Source: Lucifuga dentata
Lineage: Eukaryota > Chordata > Actinopteri > Ophidiiformes > Bythitidae
NCBI GenBank assembly: GCA_014773175.1
Contig: VXCM01000244.1
Location: 162,248-226,247, forward strand
Length of the DNA stretch: 64,000 nt
Reading direction: 5' to 3'
A model generated the notes under the pieces. The model was not told the DNA's origin, did not search any database, and saw nothing but the letters and a program-made list of their open reading frames with translations. The position numbers and the translations under genes were made by a program. Numbering within the stretch: position 1 is the stretch's first letter; every line of letters starts with the position of its first letter. Positions 39,701 through 53,913 of this stretch are shown in pieces.

Positions 39701-42700
39701 CATAAAAGTACTGAGGAAATAAGGTCAGAGGCTGAAACCCACACATAAGATGAACAAGTATACAAATCCCATTTTTTTGTGTGTGGTTTGCATGCAGTTT
39801 CCTTATGCACACACAGAATGTAATTGTTCAGCTTGTTCTTCTACTTCCCAGCAAGTTATATAAATATTTGCTTTCTGTAAGAAAGATGTACCTAGAGCCG
39901 CTGTAACAGACATTTACTCTGCTTTCTGGAGCAGACAATAAACTATTTTGAAGATGAAATAAAGCATTTTAAAGGGACTATAACAGAGTGGTTTGCTTTC
40001 TTTGGAAGTGATAGTTCAGGGTTTGAAACCAGAAATGCAGGATAAAGGAACAACTAATTTCTAGATGCTTCATCATAATTTCAATGCTTCATCTGTGAAA
40101 ACACTGGTAACAACCCATCCTCCACCACAAGCTGTTCCATTTCACCAAAAGATTTGGTTTCCAAATGAAAAAAGGCAGTTTTGGGCTCATGGACTTTAAC
40201 AGTAGCATTATTCATGAACCATGGCTTTGATGGACATGGAGTATTACTGGCTCATTCTCTCTCTTCACATACCAAAACTAAAGATCAAATCTAAACAGTG
40301 TACAAACCCAATTCAGAGCCTGAATGAGAAAACAGATACCGAGTATCACTGTGATGCACTGAGAGGAGTTCACAAAATCTTGCTGGAATACCATAATTTA
40401 TCATTCAAAAACTTGTCAAGCACTGGGTGACTACCTGCTTCAAGCTTTAATAGTATTAACGGCAAAACCCACCCCAATAATAGACAATTTGTTTTTTCCA
40501 CAATAACTCCTGTTTAATCAAACTGAGAAACACCAATCTAGTCATTTTTGTCCCTTGGTTGAAGGTGCAAAGCGTGTGAACTGAGCTCTATCCTTCGGGA
40601 TGAAATAACACAAGGAAAAACATTACAAAGTTAAGGTGAATGATGCTGAACTGAAAGAACAAACTCTGCAGGGGTTGTAGCAAAGTGTTTGTGGGTGGAG
40701 TGGAAAAGGATGGTGGTATGAGTCAGCTCTCTTACCTCAGTCTTATTGATGAGCAGTTCCAGCTCAGTAATCTGAGTCCTGACCTGGTCCTCTTTGCTAA
40801 TGAGGTAATGGATACTCTTGGCCAGCTTCTCCTGGTGAGAGAAAAGTTCAGGAGCAATGACAAGCAGGTTTGATAAGGTCTGAGTACTACATGCATGCAT
40901 AAACATACATACATACACACACACAGTTTGCTGCAAAAGATGTAATGTAACAGACTACCTCCGCCTTAAATAAATACCGGTAAATAAATACAAATGTGCA
41001 TAAACTGTGGATACCATTTCTAACCAAAAGATGGATTTATCAGTTTGGCAATGTACATGAATTAGAACAGCTCTGACCTGAACCTTTTCCATTGTAACGC
41101 TAATAAATGACTTAGTTCAACCCTACAACCTCATGTGTCCAGTATGGTCCTTACCAGAGTGTAAGATACAAGATTCACTGTGCTATAATGAATCTTGTGA
41201 GACATCATACACATCTACTGTCCAACTATCTCAGTCAAATTAGAGAGTACGGTGACTGTGCTCCCCAGATTTATTTGTGTGTGTTTACAGAATGCAAACC
41301 CACAGCATTCTAAGACACTGAAACTCAAACTACTTCCTGAATGGCAAAGGGTTCCAGGCCTGCACACGACATCTAATATGGCTTCAAACTATTTGAGAAT
41401 ACAACACACAATCAGGTGGAACAAATGGTCTCATTAAATATTAAGCACCTAAGTGTTTTTGCATCAACACAGACCAACCTATTGGATTTCACACAGATTA
41501 GACTTTGATTGGCTGAAAACCCTGACAAGTACATCAGGATGGATTCATCATACCAACCAGATTATGACACATTTTGATATGGACTATTCAACACATTTAA
41601 CTCTAACAGCTTTGCTGTTAAAAGTTGGACTTTGTGTGTTTTGTGACTTGGTCCAGGCAATCAGATCTCCCCATGAGATAAACCAAACAAACTAAATTAA
41701 CTTTACAAAGCAACAAATTCTGATGACCACAAGCGAGGCCAATTAGTAGTAACCTGGACTCTGAGCCTGGTTTTCAGTTTCTGAACAAATGAAAATTGAG
41801 ATCCATGGCCTGGTGCACATTAGCACAGGTTCAGGTCAGCCATAAATATTACAGCAGAAGATGAGAGACTGAAGCACCGGTCAGTGGTTGGTACAGCAGT
41901 AAAGTCGCTCGAGGATTCTGGTTCCAGAATGGACTGGTCCCTTAAATGGTTTACTTACAGTCAAACACACAACTTAACCAACACATGCAACTCATCGGAA
42001 GCTTCTTACTGTTAAGCTGATTAAATCTGTCTAGTGACAAAGTTGAATCACTGATAATCTTTCTTCATCATCAAGTAGCAACTCTGTGACACATCCTCTT
42101 GTCAAATACTGGCCTTTCATGGTTTTAGCTGGACAAACACTGGATGTTTCTGTCACCAAACAGTCCATAGAATACTTTGCAAAAACCTTTGCAGATGTTT
42201 GTTCCTTACTATGAGACTAAGAGTGCTTCCTTCACAGTAAACTATGAAAAACATTGAAACCTTTTCATTTTAAACATAATTATTATTTTAAAAGGTACTG
42301 AATCAGCACAAAGTATTGCCTACTGATGATTTCAGCCTAAAAATATCATTAATGGCCTATGAAAACACAGTGATTGAACATTAATATGCAGACAGCTCAC
42401 AAATGTTTGTCTTTTCCAAAGTTGTGTTGTGCTTATCTGACTTCATTTCAGACTTTGCTATCAGGTTTCTGTGGCATATTACTTTAATCTTAGCATCACA
42501 GATCAGTGACTATTGTGTTATTCTCTATAAATGTGTCAACTCAGATAACAAAATTGAAATTCTCTTGATGTGACACAAAGACACAGAGAACTGTGTGTTC
42601 TAAAAGAACGACTGAGTGTGAATATGGCACCTTGAGGATCTTGTAGGCGCTGCTCATGGAGGTGACTTTGTGGTTGGCGTGGGATCCTCCCAGCTTGCAC

Positions 42701-45700
42701 AGGTGACACACAGGTCGTCTGCAAACTTCACAGTACATGTTCACCTTCTCCATCTCATGCTCCGGACACATGAGCACCTAGGATATTTAACATTTCACAG
42801 AACATGAACTAGTTACAATTACAGACACAAAAGTATTTACACACAAACTTTACTGCAGTATTTGACAGCAGACTGCATGTTTAGTAACACTTCAGTCACC
42901 AAAAAACAACTGAAGTGAAACAGGAAGATGGCATGACCATTGGCTGAGGTCACTTAAAATAGAAGTAAACTTAAGCACATTTTAAGAACAAAGCTCCCCA
43001 TTAGGACTTATCTCAAACACAGCATAGGTGTTGTTTGATCAACAAAGGCATTATACAAAAGACTGACATCAAGTAATCCAGTATCAACATTTAAAATCTC
43101 TTGTCACTCTGAGTAATGTGATATCAGTGTGTCAGATAATCACATTGATGGATTTCCAATCAATCCAATAGGCACAGGAGGAAGATGTAGAGAAGAATAT
43201 TATGATGAACTAAAAATCCTGTTTTATGGGATTATGTCAAAAGCCCAAACCAGAGAACATGTGCATCAAAATGACTAATGACTGGGCCAACCACCTTAAA
43301 CAAGAGACATTCCTGACCACTCTTATAGATCTGGGTTAATAATAAAGAAAGATTGTTCAAGATTCAATACTGATTTAAGCTAAGGAGCAGTTCCAATCAT
43401 TCAACCTTGAGACCAAACCTGCTAATGTTGCTGAACTCCTATAACATCTTTGTCTCCTGGTGTTCATGGTCCAACTGAATGAAGATATTTGTTTTGGGTT
43501 GCCAAAGTAGGTGACAGTGTTCCTGAGCTTTAAGGAAACAGCAACATAAATAAAATAAAATAAAATCAAGCCTCCAGAAGACAATGAAGATACTTGCCTT
43601 CGGCCTGAAGTTGGTGGTGGGCCCAACGTATTCATGCTGGGCTTTGGGAGTGCCCCAGGGATGGTGCAGCTTGAAACACTCATTACAGTAGCTTGCCTTG
43701 CAGTCCATACAGCTCTTAGTAGCTTCCTGCTGCTGTGGAGGCTTACAGATGTTACACATGATGGCAATGGCCGCTCGGGCCGCCTGGCGGTAGCGCTCCA
43801 CGATGGTCTCCAAGGTGAAGTTACGGAACAGCATGCTGATGCCGCGCTCGCCGAGGTCGATGTCATGCTGGCAGCCGGGGCATGGGATGATGGTGATCCG
43901 GGGAGTCACAGATCCTCTGCGCCACCCTGGGGACGAGATGGAGCCTGAAGAGGAGCAATGGAGGAGAGCTCGGAGTGAGAAAAGATTATTTGTAACGCTG
44001 ACAAATGACTGGCTGGGAAATTTCCAATCTTGCCTGAGGCCCTATTATGATGTGAGCAAAAATTGTCTTGACATTTGATGTCAAAGAGTTCTCAAACAAT
44101 CATTTTGAGACAGTAAACAAGAGTTTTGAAAAATATGTGGCCATGTATTGCATTCAACAGCTCCTGAGCCAAGACTCCCAAAGCTGCATAACAATATCAT
44201 CATCATCAACTGGCCGTTTAGCTGCGATCTTCAGGCCAAAATACCTTTGATAATACCAAATGAAAGGAGGATATAAATAGGGCCTCAGCAAGTCTCCTTT
44301 TCACTTTCTTTCCATAATGACCACTACTCTAAAATGACACAAGTGTATGGGCTTGTTGTCATATGGGGGGGGGGGGGGGNGGGGGGGGGGGGGGGGGGAA
44401 GTCGAGGAAACAGACCAAAGAATGTGGGAGTTAGAGAGATAGTCAAGAGAAAGATTGCATCCTTGGAACAAAGAGGAAACATTTTATCTTGTTGAGAAAT
44501 TCATTTTAAACTGAAAATCATTCAAGATTTTCCAAACAAAATGAAAAGTAGTTGATACAAGCGCTCACAATGACCTGGACAAATTTGCCATTAATGGGAA
44601 ACAAAAGGAAATTCAAATGAAAAAGCATGGCATGGTTAATCAAACAAGATCAATGAAGTGCACAAGCACAACCATACTTTAAAATAAAATCTGATGTGTG
44701 CAAACTGTTTCCATCATGGGAACTTTTAAGTACATGTCCAGTTCAATGCATCAACACTTATTTTCACATGACAACAAGACACCTCTTAAAGCAACGCTGT
44801 TTCAAGAGTTTCTCAGAACATTCTGCTTGTTACTAATGCAGCTGCACAGTAACAAGGGCAGCAACACTGTAACAAGAGGTGGAAACACAGGAACTTTACA
44901 CAACGCAAGCAGCAGGACCCATACAACACCATCACACACGTTAAATACAGACCGCAAACTGAAGTCACAACACAGAAATAAATGACAAAAGTGCTTCACG
45001 TTTTTGGGGGACAGGGGAAGCGAGGAGTGCTGGATTTATCTCATTTTGCAAGCGAGAATTTCCACTTCGTTTCCAAGCACCTGTGAATTATATCAAACAC
45101 TCCTCAGGTACGTGAAACACTAGAGGACAATTTCACACACAGCAGGTCTGCAAAAGTGTAGCTGGGGAAAAGCAGCAGAAGTAGAACAACAAATAAACTA
45201 ATATGTGCCATGAATGTCTGTGCAGCAATGTGCATGCAGTGTGACTGACAGACGTGTGCAGAATGACTGACAGCAGAGACTAAAGGGCAATTCTGTGTCT
45301 ATGAACTGTTTACAACCTCGTGAATTATTTTAATACATGTGAAATTTAAAGTGTGGAACAGCGTTATGATGAACCAAATGTGATGATGGCGATGAAGGTG
45401 ACGTGCTCATATTAAAGGTCCCAGTATACTTCAAAACACATGAGATGAAACAACACAGTGAACACGTCCTAGAATGCTGCACATGCTACAGTCCTTAAGA
45501 GGTGCAGCTCAATACCAGTAGGGATGCAGAATGGTCACAAGTCACCTGGTGTCAGAGGCAACAGTGAAAAACAATGGAAAGTGGAACTGGCATTGGCAAT
45601 AGTTGAATTAGTGATAAAAAGAAATGCTTCTACAACAGAATAAGAAGGAAGATGGAGAATTTTCTCTATTTATTGGACAAATACAGGCATTTTGCTTCAA

Positions 45701-48700
45701 CACCAAGTAGTGAAGGAAGCAAAGGTCGAGCTCTACCTGCCAACATCACCAGCAATGCAACCAGTCATGTGATATTTAGACCAATTACAGCCAGGGGAAT
45801 ATATGAAAAGTAGAAAAGATGCAAGTTCACCTTGGGGATCCTACAAAAAGAACAGGAAAAGAGCCTGAATCACCAGGTGTTGAGCCTTGTAAGATGTCAT
45901 TTTGCCCTGAAAGTTCTACTTTGTATGAAGTATACTGGGGCCCTTAGTAAGGTCATTTTATAAGAGAAGTTGGACAGAAAGCATCCATATTGAAATGTTA
46001 CGTAGCAGACCAGTGTCTATATTTGTGTGTGTTATGTTAGGACACTGCACATGTACACTGAGTTCTCTAGTCTGCATTAAAAAGTGTGAGCAAAACAGAC
46101 ACAGATGCCTTAAGCAAAGTGTGTGTCTGTGTTCATCTACAGATCTGCAGACGCTCGCACAGCTGAGGGCAGGAAGTGACGAGTCACTGCAGACCCGATA
46201 TACTCTGGTCATGTGAATGGGGTTTAGTTTCCCTACAGACAAGCACCCTGCCCTCACCCTGATGTTTGAATTAATAATGCCTTGATGATCCAAGCAATTA
46301 CAATGGCAAAACAAGCATATACTGTAACAGGCCCACCTGACATGTTTTCTCATTACTTGTTGTATGTTTTTTTTATTTAAAACAATTATAATTTATATAA
46401 ATGGCAGCACATGTAATTACACTTATTACTGATTCCCTTTAATCTCCATAAAGCTGCTGTTCTGGTCTAATCTTTGAGGGGATTTCAAAAGAGACCTAAG
46501 ATAATCACTATGGCATTCTTATTAAAAACATCCACTGAGCATGTCAAATAACTGCATTTGAAGGGTAAAACAGCCCCAAACCACACTTAACATAAATAAT
46601 AAAACTATTCTACAAAAAACTTTTGTTTTGCTATAGCAAGCAATCCATCAATTCCTTATCCATGTGACACAAAACGATTAGCAGATCGGCTGTAATTTAA
46701 ACAAACTCATTAGTCAATGAATGAAGCATGAACACTAATGCTTTACCCAGAGGCACACACAGATATCAATCTGAAAAAGCCACTTAACAATCAGCAAGCC
46801 CAAACATATTGTAGGTTTGCCCTTAAACTTGTGCTGGTGTGTTTAACAGAACAGAGCCTTACAGTACTCCCCCTCTTAAGAAAGCCACTTGATTTACCAA
46901 ATGAATGTGAGGCTTAGTCGTGCACAGGCACACACACATTCCAGATCTACTCCAATTCCTAGGCAACATTCTCACCCCTTTCTCACTTATTTTTGTCTCA
47001 TCCCTTTTCCATTCTTCTTTGTCACTTGCAAACCTCCCTGCTGAGGACTTCATCTTCTTTCCCATCTTGTCTCCCATCTCTCCCATAAATATACTTTCCT
47101 CTATGCCACTCCTCTTTTAATTTGTCTCCTCCTGTGCTGACTCGCCCTTCCTCCAAGGCTTTGACTGATCCCTTTTCCTTTGCATTCTTTTTTTTTTTTT
47201 AAATTCACCTACTTTTAAAACACTCTAATGCCGGTGTTTGAAAAAGGCTACAGATTAGTCTGTTACAGAAAAGAATGACCTGCATTTTCAGAAGCATTTT
47301 GCTTCTGGATAGATAGCATCTTTTGAATGCTTAGATACTCTCTTCTGCTCAGTGGATATCTTTAAGCAGCATCAACCTTTTAATGACGGCTACAACCTAG
47401 ACTAGATTCAAGAGTTGATTAAGACAGAATTGAGTACAAGCTTCTTCATGATCGAGATTGTACCTCATCAGTGGTGAGTTGGTGTGGTAGTGTTGCTAAG
47501 GCTAAAGTAGACTGAGCGGAGAAGGAGAAGAACCAAACGAGGGTTTCACAGGAGTTCTAATAACACTGTACTCACTACTATAGCTACTCAAAACACGGTG
47601 CCCGCGTCTACCTCGACTTCCAAACGACCTTCGCACTGAGGCTGCAAACAATGAACAGAGAAGTGAAGTGAGACCAACATGGAAAAAAAGGAAAACACAT
47701 GCATCAATGCATAATATGAAGTGACATGTGAAACCAATATTTTCAACACATTCATTAGAAACAAAAGGACAACATAAAATAAACTGAAGTAAAACCATTT
47801 GTAGTTAAATAAAGTACAGTACATACAGCATATGAACAGTCAGCAAAGGACAATTAACTCTTGATTTGTGCTCTTCTAGTGTACCGTATTTGAGAATTAA
47901 ACTAGACTTCTTACATAAAATACAGTATAAGTGTACGTATCAGGCTGTCAGGCATTTCAAATGTAGGCTTGAGCCCTACATGCATTAGTTTCATTTTAAA
48001 GTGCACTTGTCAAGAGTTATCTGTTGAAAGTAAAAATGCATCATGCCCTGTATGTCCTCCGCTAAGATTAAACAAAATGAGGATAAAACAAAGCTGATGA
48101 TGAAATTATAGTAATCACCTTCTTCTGCTTCAGGACAGCAAGGCTTGTGCAAGCTGCACATGATAAATATAGCCTTAAGGCTTTTCTTTCTCTCTGTTCA
48201 CCTAATCCCTCATTCATTCCTCACAGGCAGGTTGCATCACCATGACTACCAATGATCTGATCTCCTGTTGTTAAATGCAGACAGCAGAATTATTCTGAGA
48301 TGTAAATTGCTCATAACGTCCTTCCTAAACGTACTTAACACACTGAGAAATGTGTTTTGTAATCTGCTAATTAAATGCACTTAACATGGAAACAACCTTG
48401 GTGAATAATCCTCAGGGGAAATTCTGGCTGTGCTTGGACAGTGAATAGTTTATAATAACCGAATGAACATGCTGTATATGAATTCACCAAGAGTCTGAAC
48501 AAGAATATATAAATTATTTTAGGCAAGAGTTTTCCTTCAACACAAACTTAGCAGCACAGAGTGACATTTGTTTACTCTAAAGTACGATTTGATCATTTCT
48601 TGAGTAAAGGGCTACAGGTCTGTCCGTGAAGAATGAACCCATTCAGGCTGGAGTGAGTCTGAATGAAGGGGGCCGTGTTCAAGGGCCCAGTCCCAGTGGT

Positions 48701-51700
48701 TTTGAGCCACAACTGAATAGAGTTCCCAAAACGTTATTCACAACAGAGTGCTCTTTTTTTGATTTGGTCCTCTGTTAAGATTCTTGCATCACAGTGCTGC
48801 AAGGGGGCTACGTGGCATGTCGAGTGAATGCATGCAGAACCAGGGACTAAACAAAACCAATTAGTCTGGGCCGATGACTAAACACTGATTCTGCTCACTT
48901 TAAGAGAATTTATTTGAATCACTTTTTCACCATTGGGACTTAAGAATTATGCCTAAGTGTGTACCTTCAGCAGATGTGATGGTTATTTTTCTGCACCCAG
49001 CTCAAGCCCTGGTCTTGTCAAGAGGACAGCTTTATGGAAATGGCATGTGGCCCAGAGCTCTCAGTAGAGAGAAAGGCAGCCTTGTGTCCCACCATACTGT
49101 TTTCAATGACAGTGACCTGCTAAAGCTTGGCTGTAGCATTGCATGGGGTAATAGAGACATGAAGTGTAAATGTTAAAGCTACCTGAAACTGCTGCCCACA
49201 CCTTCTCTCTCAGCTTTTTAAGGGTTTTAAAGACCTTAGATGGGTTGATAGGTGTTCTTTTTTCAGCCATGTGTACATAACACTCACAAAAATGTGCATC
49301 TCCAATAAAATGTGGAAAGAAAATAGCAGCTACGTCTCCTCCCAGGTCTGGCTCAAACATTTCCAAATGAATACATAAGCCCTTGCATGACTGAAGGGGA
49401 TGTTTGATGCCCCTGGGCCATTAGAGGCAGACAGTTAAGCAATTAGGACTTGAGAGAGCTTGTCAACATTTCTTTTCTCTTGCTAGACAGAACTACAACT
49501 TGTCAAGCTCCTCTGCTTTCTTTAATAACGGTTGAAAAGGCAGGTGGGATTAGAGGAAGATGTGATGATTGATAACGTTATGACAGAGCTTTAAAATTAT
49601 TTAATCATTTTTATGTTGGTTCTAGTTTATCTATGATAAGCAGGAGGTGGGGTATTAAAGGGGTATCCATATTAAAACTCAGATTCTCAAAATGTCTGCA
49701 GACTTATTAGCCCGCAACCTTAAAGCTTCTTAGACTAAAAATTTGCTTACTAGTTCTTGAACTCCTCTTTCTACTGTCAAATGCTTTTTGTTGGTGTGAA
49801 TGTCGTCAGTATCTGCATCTGTCGCCATATTTCCATATTTGAGAACAAAGGCTTGCTTTCTTTGTTGAGCCTTCTATTGTTTCTATATAGGTGAAACTCA
49901 GACTTCAGAAATCCAAACCTGCTGAATCAGTCAACATGAGCTGACAGCAGAATTAATACCTGAATATCAGTGAATAGAGTGAGGCAGATACTGTAACAGG
50001 AAGTTGGTGCTGCTGATAAAAAACTAATATTCCTTTCCTTAATGGATACCACAAATGGTTCAAGGTGCACTTGATACCTTAATTTCCTGCAGTTGAACGG
50101 CCCATTATTAGCTCCCTTCAGCTCACATAATTCATTTTGAGGCCAAACAGCCTCCACAGCAGCAGCATGAGCAGTTCCTGTTAATGCCTTAACTTGTTTT
50201 TGAGAAACGCTTTAACACTGGAGAAAAGTGAGGATGCCGGTTCACCACTGAGATCTTCCTGGCTAAACAAACACAAATATCTTGCTATTTATTAGAACAA
50301 AAATTAAAAAAAAAAAAAAAAAAANAAAAACAACTTTTGGCATCTTGAGACCCACCTGTTCGTGCCAGCTTGTCCAGCCTGTCCAGCCTCTCCATAGAAG
50401 GGGAGGGCACCCTGGACCGTGGGCTGCCAGGCAGGGAGCACTCGGACCCGGCATCAAAAGAGTCCTCATGGTTCAGCATAAGCAGCTCTCTGACACACTT
50501 GTGGCAGATGCTGTGCTGGCAGGGCAGGATCAGAGGGTGGGTGAAGAGCTCCTTACAGATGGGGCAGATCAGCTCCCTCTCAATGTTCTTGATTGGAACC
50601 TGAGGAGGGAGACACGTTTACTGGTACATGCCTCTCAAAAAACGTGTCACAATTTGTATTTTTACATTCTAGATTTTTGCACAAGGCAACACCACATCTT
50701 CTGAAACGTCAATAAAATTAATATGATTGGGGGGGAGAAGACATTGAGCAAACACAATGAAAAGGGGCAGTTGATAAGTACATTTTAATAGTTCAGGACC
50801 ATAACTATCATTTCCCCCAAACAACAGTTTGAATTCTGAGGCTTTGAATGAGAATTTAGGATGGGGAAATACAATTTAAGAAATACAACAGTTAGTTAAA
50901 TGGATTAATTGTATTGTTGTGATATTGTGCTACACAAATAAACTTAATTTGACTTGATTAACAAAAATGAAAAATAATAGGAAATTCCTTCAGTTTCTTC
51001 AAAATAAGGGTTGAGATGGGTCAAAACCTCAATTTTTTTATTTTTAATCCTGCTACAACCCTGTATAGGTGACAACCCAAAATGTCTTAAACTTTGTCAG
51101 GTTTTGCCTATATTTGGTGGCAAGGATCTTTGATTTTCTTCCAACGACTTATTAAAGTGCAGGTCGACATTTTCTTTGGCATCTTGAGACAAACACAATG
51201 TATGTTCCATATAAGACAAACTCTGATCCAACCTATAATCCAACCACTGCCAGTCTTTAGCATGTTTCTGATTCATTATATAAGACAGGATTATGCTTTG
51301 TCTAAATATAGACAAACAGTATATAGCGTTCCAACAACACACGCTTAACTTTTAACAAAACACACAGACCATACCATACCGCCTTTCCACGTTGTGTGAC
51401 TGATTATTAGCTCATTTGTTTCAGGTGGTGTAACAAAACGGGGGTCATATTCTGATAAACCGCCAACATTAAATTAGGAAAAACGTCTCCACACGTGTTA
51501 AATAAAGGACAATAAGCAGCAGGAGAGAGGAAGTTTAAATAGGAACGGCAAACAATGCTGCTCCTAAGCCTATTCACAACCAAACGCAAATAAAGGCAAA
51601 CACTGACCTGAATCAATAATAAATGCAAGGATACTGGTTTTAGTTTCCACATCTACTAATTATTGATACGTTTTTGCATCGAACGGCAGAAAAGCAGGCT

Positions 51701-51955
51701 GTTCACAACGAGTCGCCTCATTAGCTTTACAAGCGACATAAATCATCCATTCTCCCACTTACCGCATTTAAACTGCTGCGCCGCATCTCTGCAGACAAAA
51801 AATAACAATAATCTACACTTTACGAGGCGTTTTATCCGCCTAAAGAAACTTGTGAAACGAGCTGCAGAAGCCGAGCGACGACTGAGGGAGTTTAAACCGA
51901 GTGACGCTGCAGACCTGCAGTGAATCAGCAGCCAATTCAATGCTGCAGGGGGTGG

Positions 51956-52025
<70 letters not shown>

Positions 52026-52301
52026 GGAGGACGAATTATCTATATGAACTATTGCTGCGTTCAAGTGCTCCTCGTAAACTCTTACTTTGAGCTTCTGTTG
52101 CTTATATCTGTGTAGGTGAAATGTTTGGATATACTTACCAAATCTTTCTTAAAAAAGAAACGAATCCCAGTTCCAAAAAAATATAAACAATCCATGAGCG
52201 AATTTAAGGTTTCTGATGTGTGTGTATTAGTCCGTTTTAACAATTGTTTCTGTTTACACATCATTTAAAGGCCCCATATCCATCATTTATCGATATTAGA
52301 T

Positions 52302-52362
<61 letters not shown>

Positions 52363-53855
52363 AAACTAAGACCAAAATCATTAAACCTTAAATTGTACAT
52401 GTAAAAAAATTAGGACAATTCTCTAAATTAGTGGTTCTCAGACTGTGATACAAGTAGGCTACCATTGGTGGTAATTGAAGCGCCCCCTGGTGGTACGCCA
52501 GCAGAGAAAACAGTTGAAATCTATAGAAATTCTGTTATCTTGGCAAATTATTCACAAAATGATCCAACTTGTCTCCGGTGCAAAAAATGTACTTTGGTTC
52601 CACAGGGGCGTCCATCAATTTTTGCACTCATACTGTAATTTCAGTTCAGCACACTGCACACATGAGGTTTTTCTGTAATTTTTGTTGGTGCTTTGTTTTT
52701 TGGTTTGCTCAGACGTGGTACTTAGTTAGAAACGTTAACCACTGCTCCACATATACTGTTCACAAAGTACTGTATACTGTACACGCCAGGACTTCTAACA
52801 ATCTGTGCATTAGAAAAGTTTACAGCTGCAATAATACAAACTTCATGAATAAACAACCAAAATATATATATAAACAACCAAAATATATATTTAAACAACT
52901 TTATAAATTATATACACACGCAGTTATGATTATATAGAAAATCTCATTGTCAAAGAGTTCTATGTAAATTCTGTAAGAGAGTGGTGCAGTTTACAGTCTA
53001 ATACTGATTACTGATATGAGGGGATTTATGTTCTGCAAACTTCAGGTAGAGGTACAGTAGGTTTATTATGGAACAATCTCTGCTCCTTACTCTAGCCATG
53101 TTTTAGTTTGACATAAATAGGAGAACAAATTAGCTTTGAGGTGGAGCTTTAATTTCTTTCGAGTATAAAGTGCTGCATAGGCAGCTTTGTGCTGCAGCAA
53201 CACAGAATGAAGTCGATGGCATGCACATCATTACACAAACAGTAACTGCAAGGGCTTTTTACAAATTTGTTGAGCTATTTACTTCTACTGAACCCATCAT
53301 TCCAACATTTCCAGCAGTATTTCGACAACAGAGGCTACAGACAGTCAGTGGTTTCCTCCATGTCCATGTCTAAACTTATTATAACATTTGCTGTCTGACT
53401 ATCATGTCAACATTATTGTCATTTTACTTTCATTTTTACTGGTTTTATGCACAATAGCTTTCAGAGGGAGACACAATATAGAATCTTTCAATAATTTCTG
53501 TTGTCAATTTTGCAAGAATCTCTTGGTTTCCTTGTAAAAAAAAAAATTTTTTTTTAAATCCACACACACACACACACACACAGGCCAACAGAATCCTGTT
53601 GGGCTGTGTGTAAATAACATATCTTCCCCTCTTTCTACACATCACACACATAAAACACACATACAGCAATGCATGAATGCTAGAGTGAAGGTTAAAAATT
53701 GCTCAGGTTCATATACTATATGTGTTGCCCTAGTCAGCATAACAGGAGCAGCTCCTCTAATCAATGTCTTCTATAAAGAGGAGAGAAGGCATGGCAACAT
53801 ATTCTGTCACTCTTAAAAATGATTACATGGTTAAAGATCCTTCACACTGACAATG

Positions 53856-53913
<58 letters not shown>

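Larger units (their letters stand above)
37611..43597 (-). other. trim36 introns 7 to 3
   Basis: Introns 37611-38861, 38978-39258, 39397-40735, 40832-42630 and 42778-43597. All have GT-AG ends except the last, which begins with GC. I saw no other features in them. Confidence 0.7.
43927..50355 (-). other. trim36 intron 2
   Basis: A 6.4-kb intron with a poly-G tract interrupted by an N (44365-44398), a candidate cassette exon (47576-47641) and an A-tract with an N (50306-50330). No other coding sequence was recognised. Confidence 0.65.
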
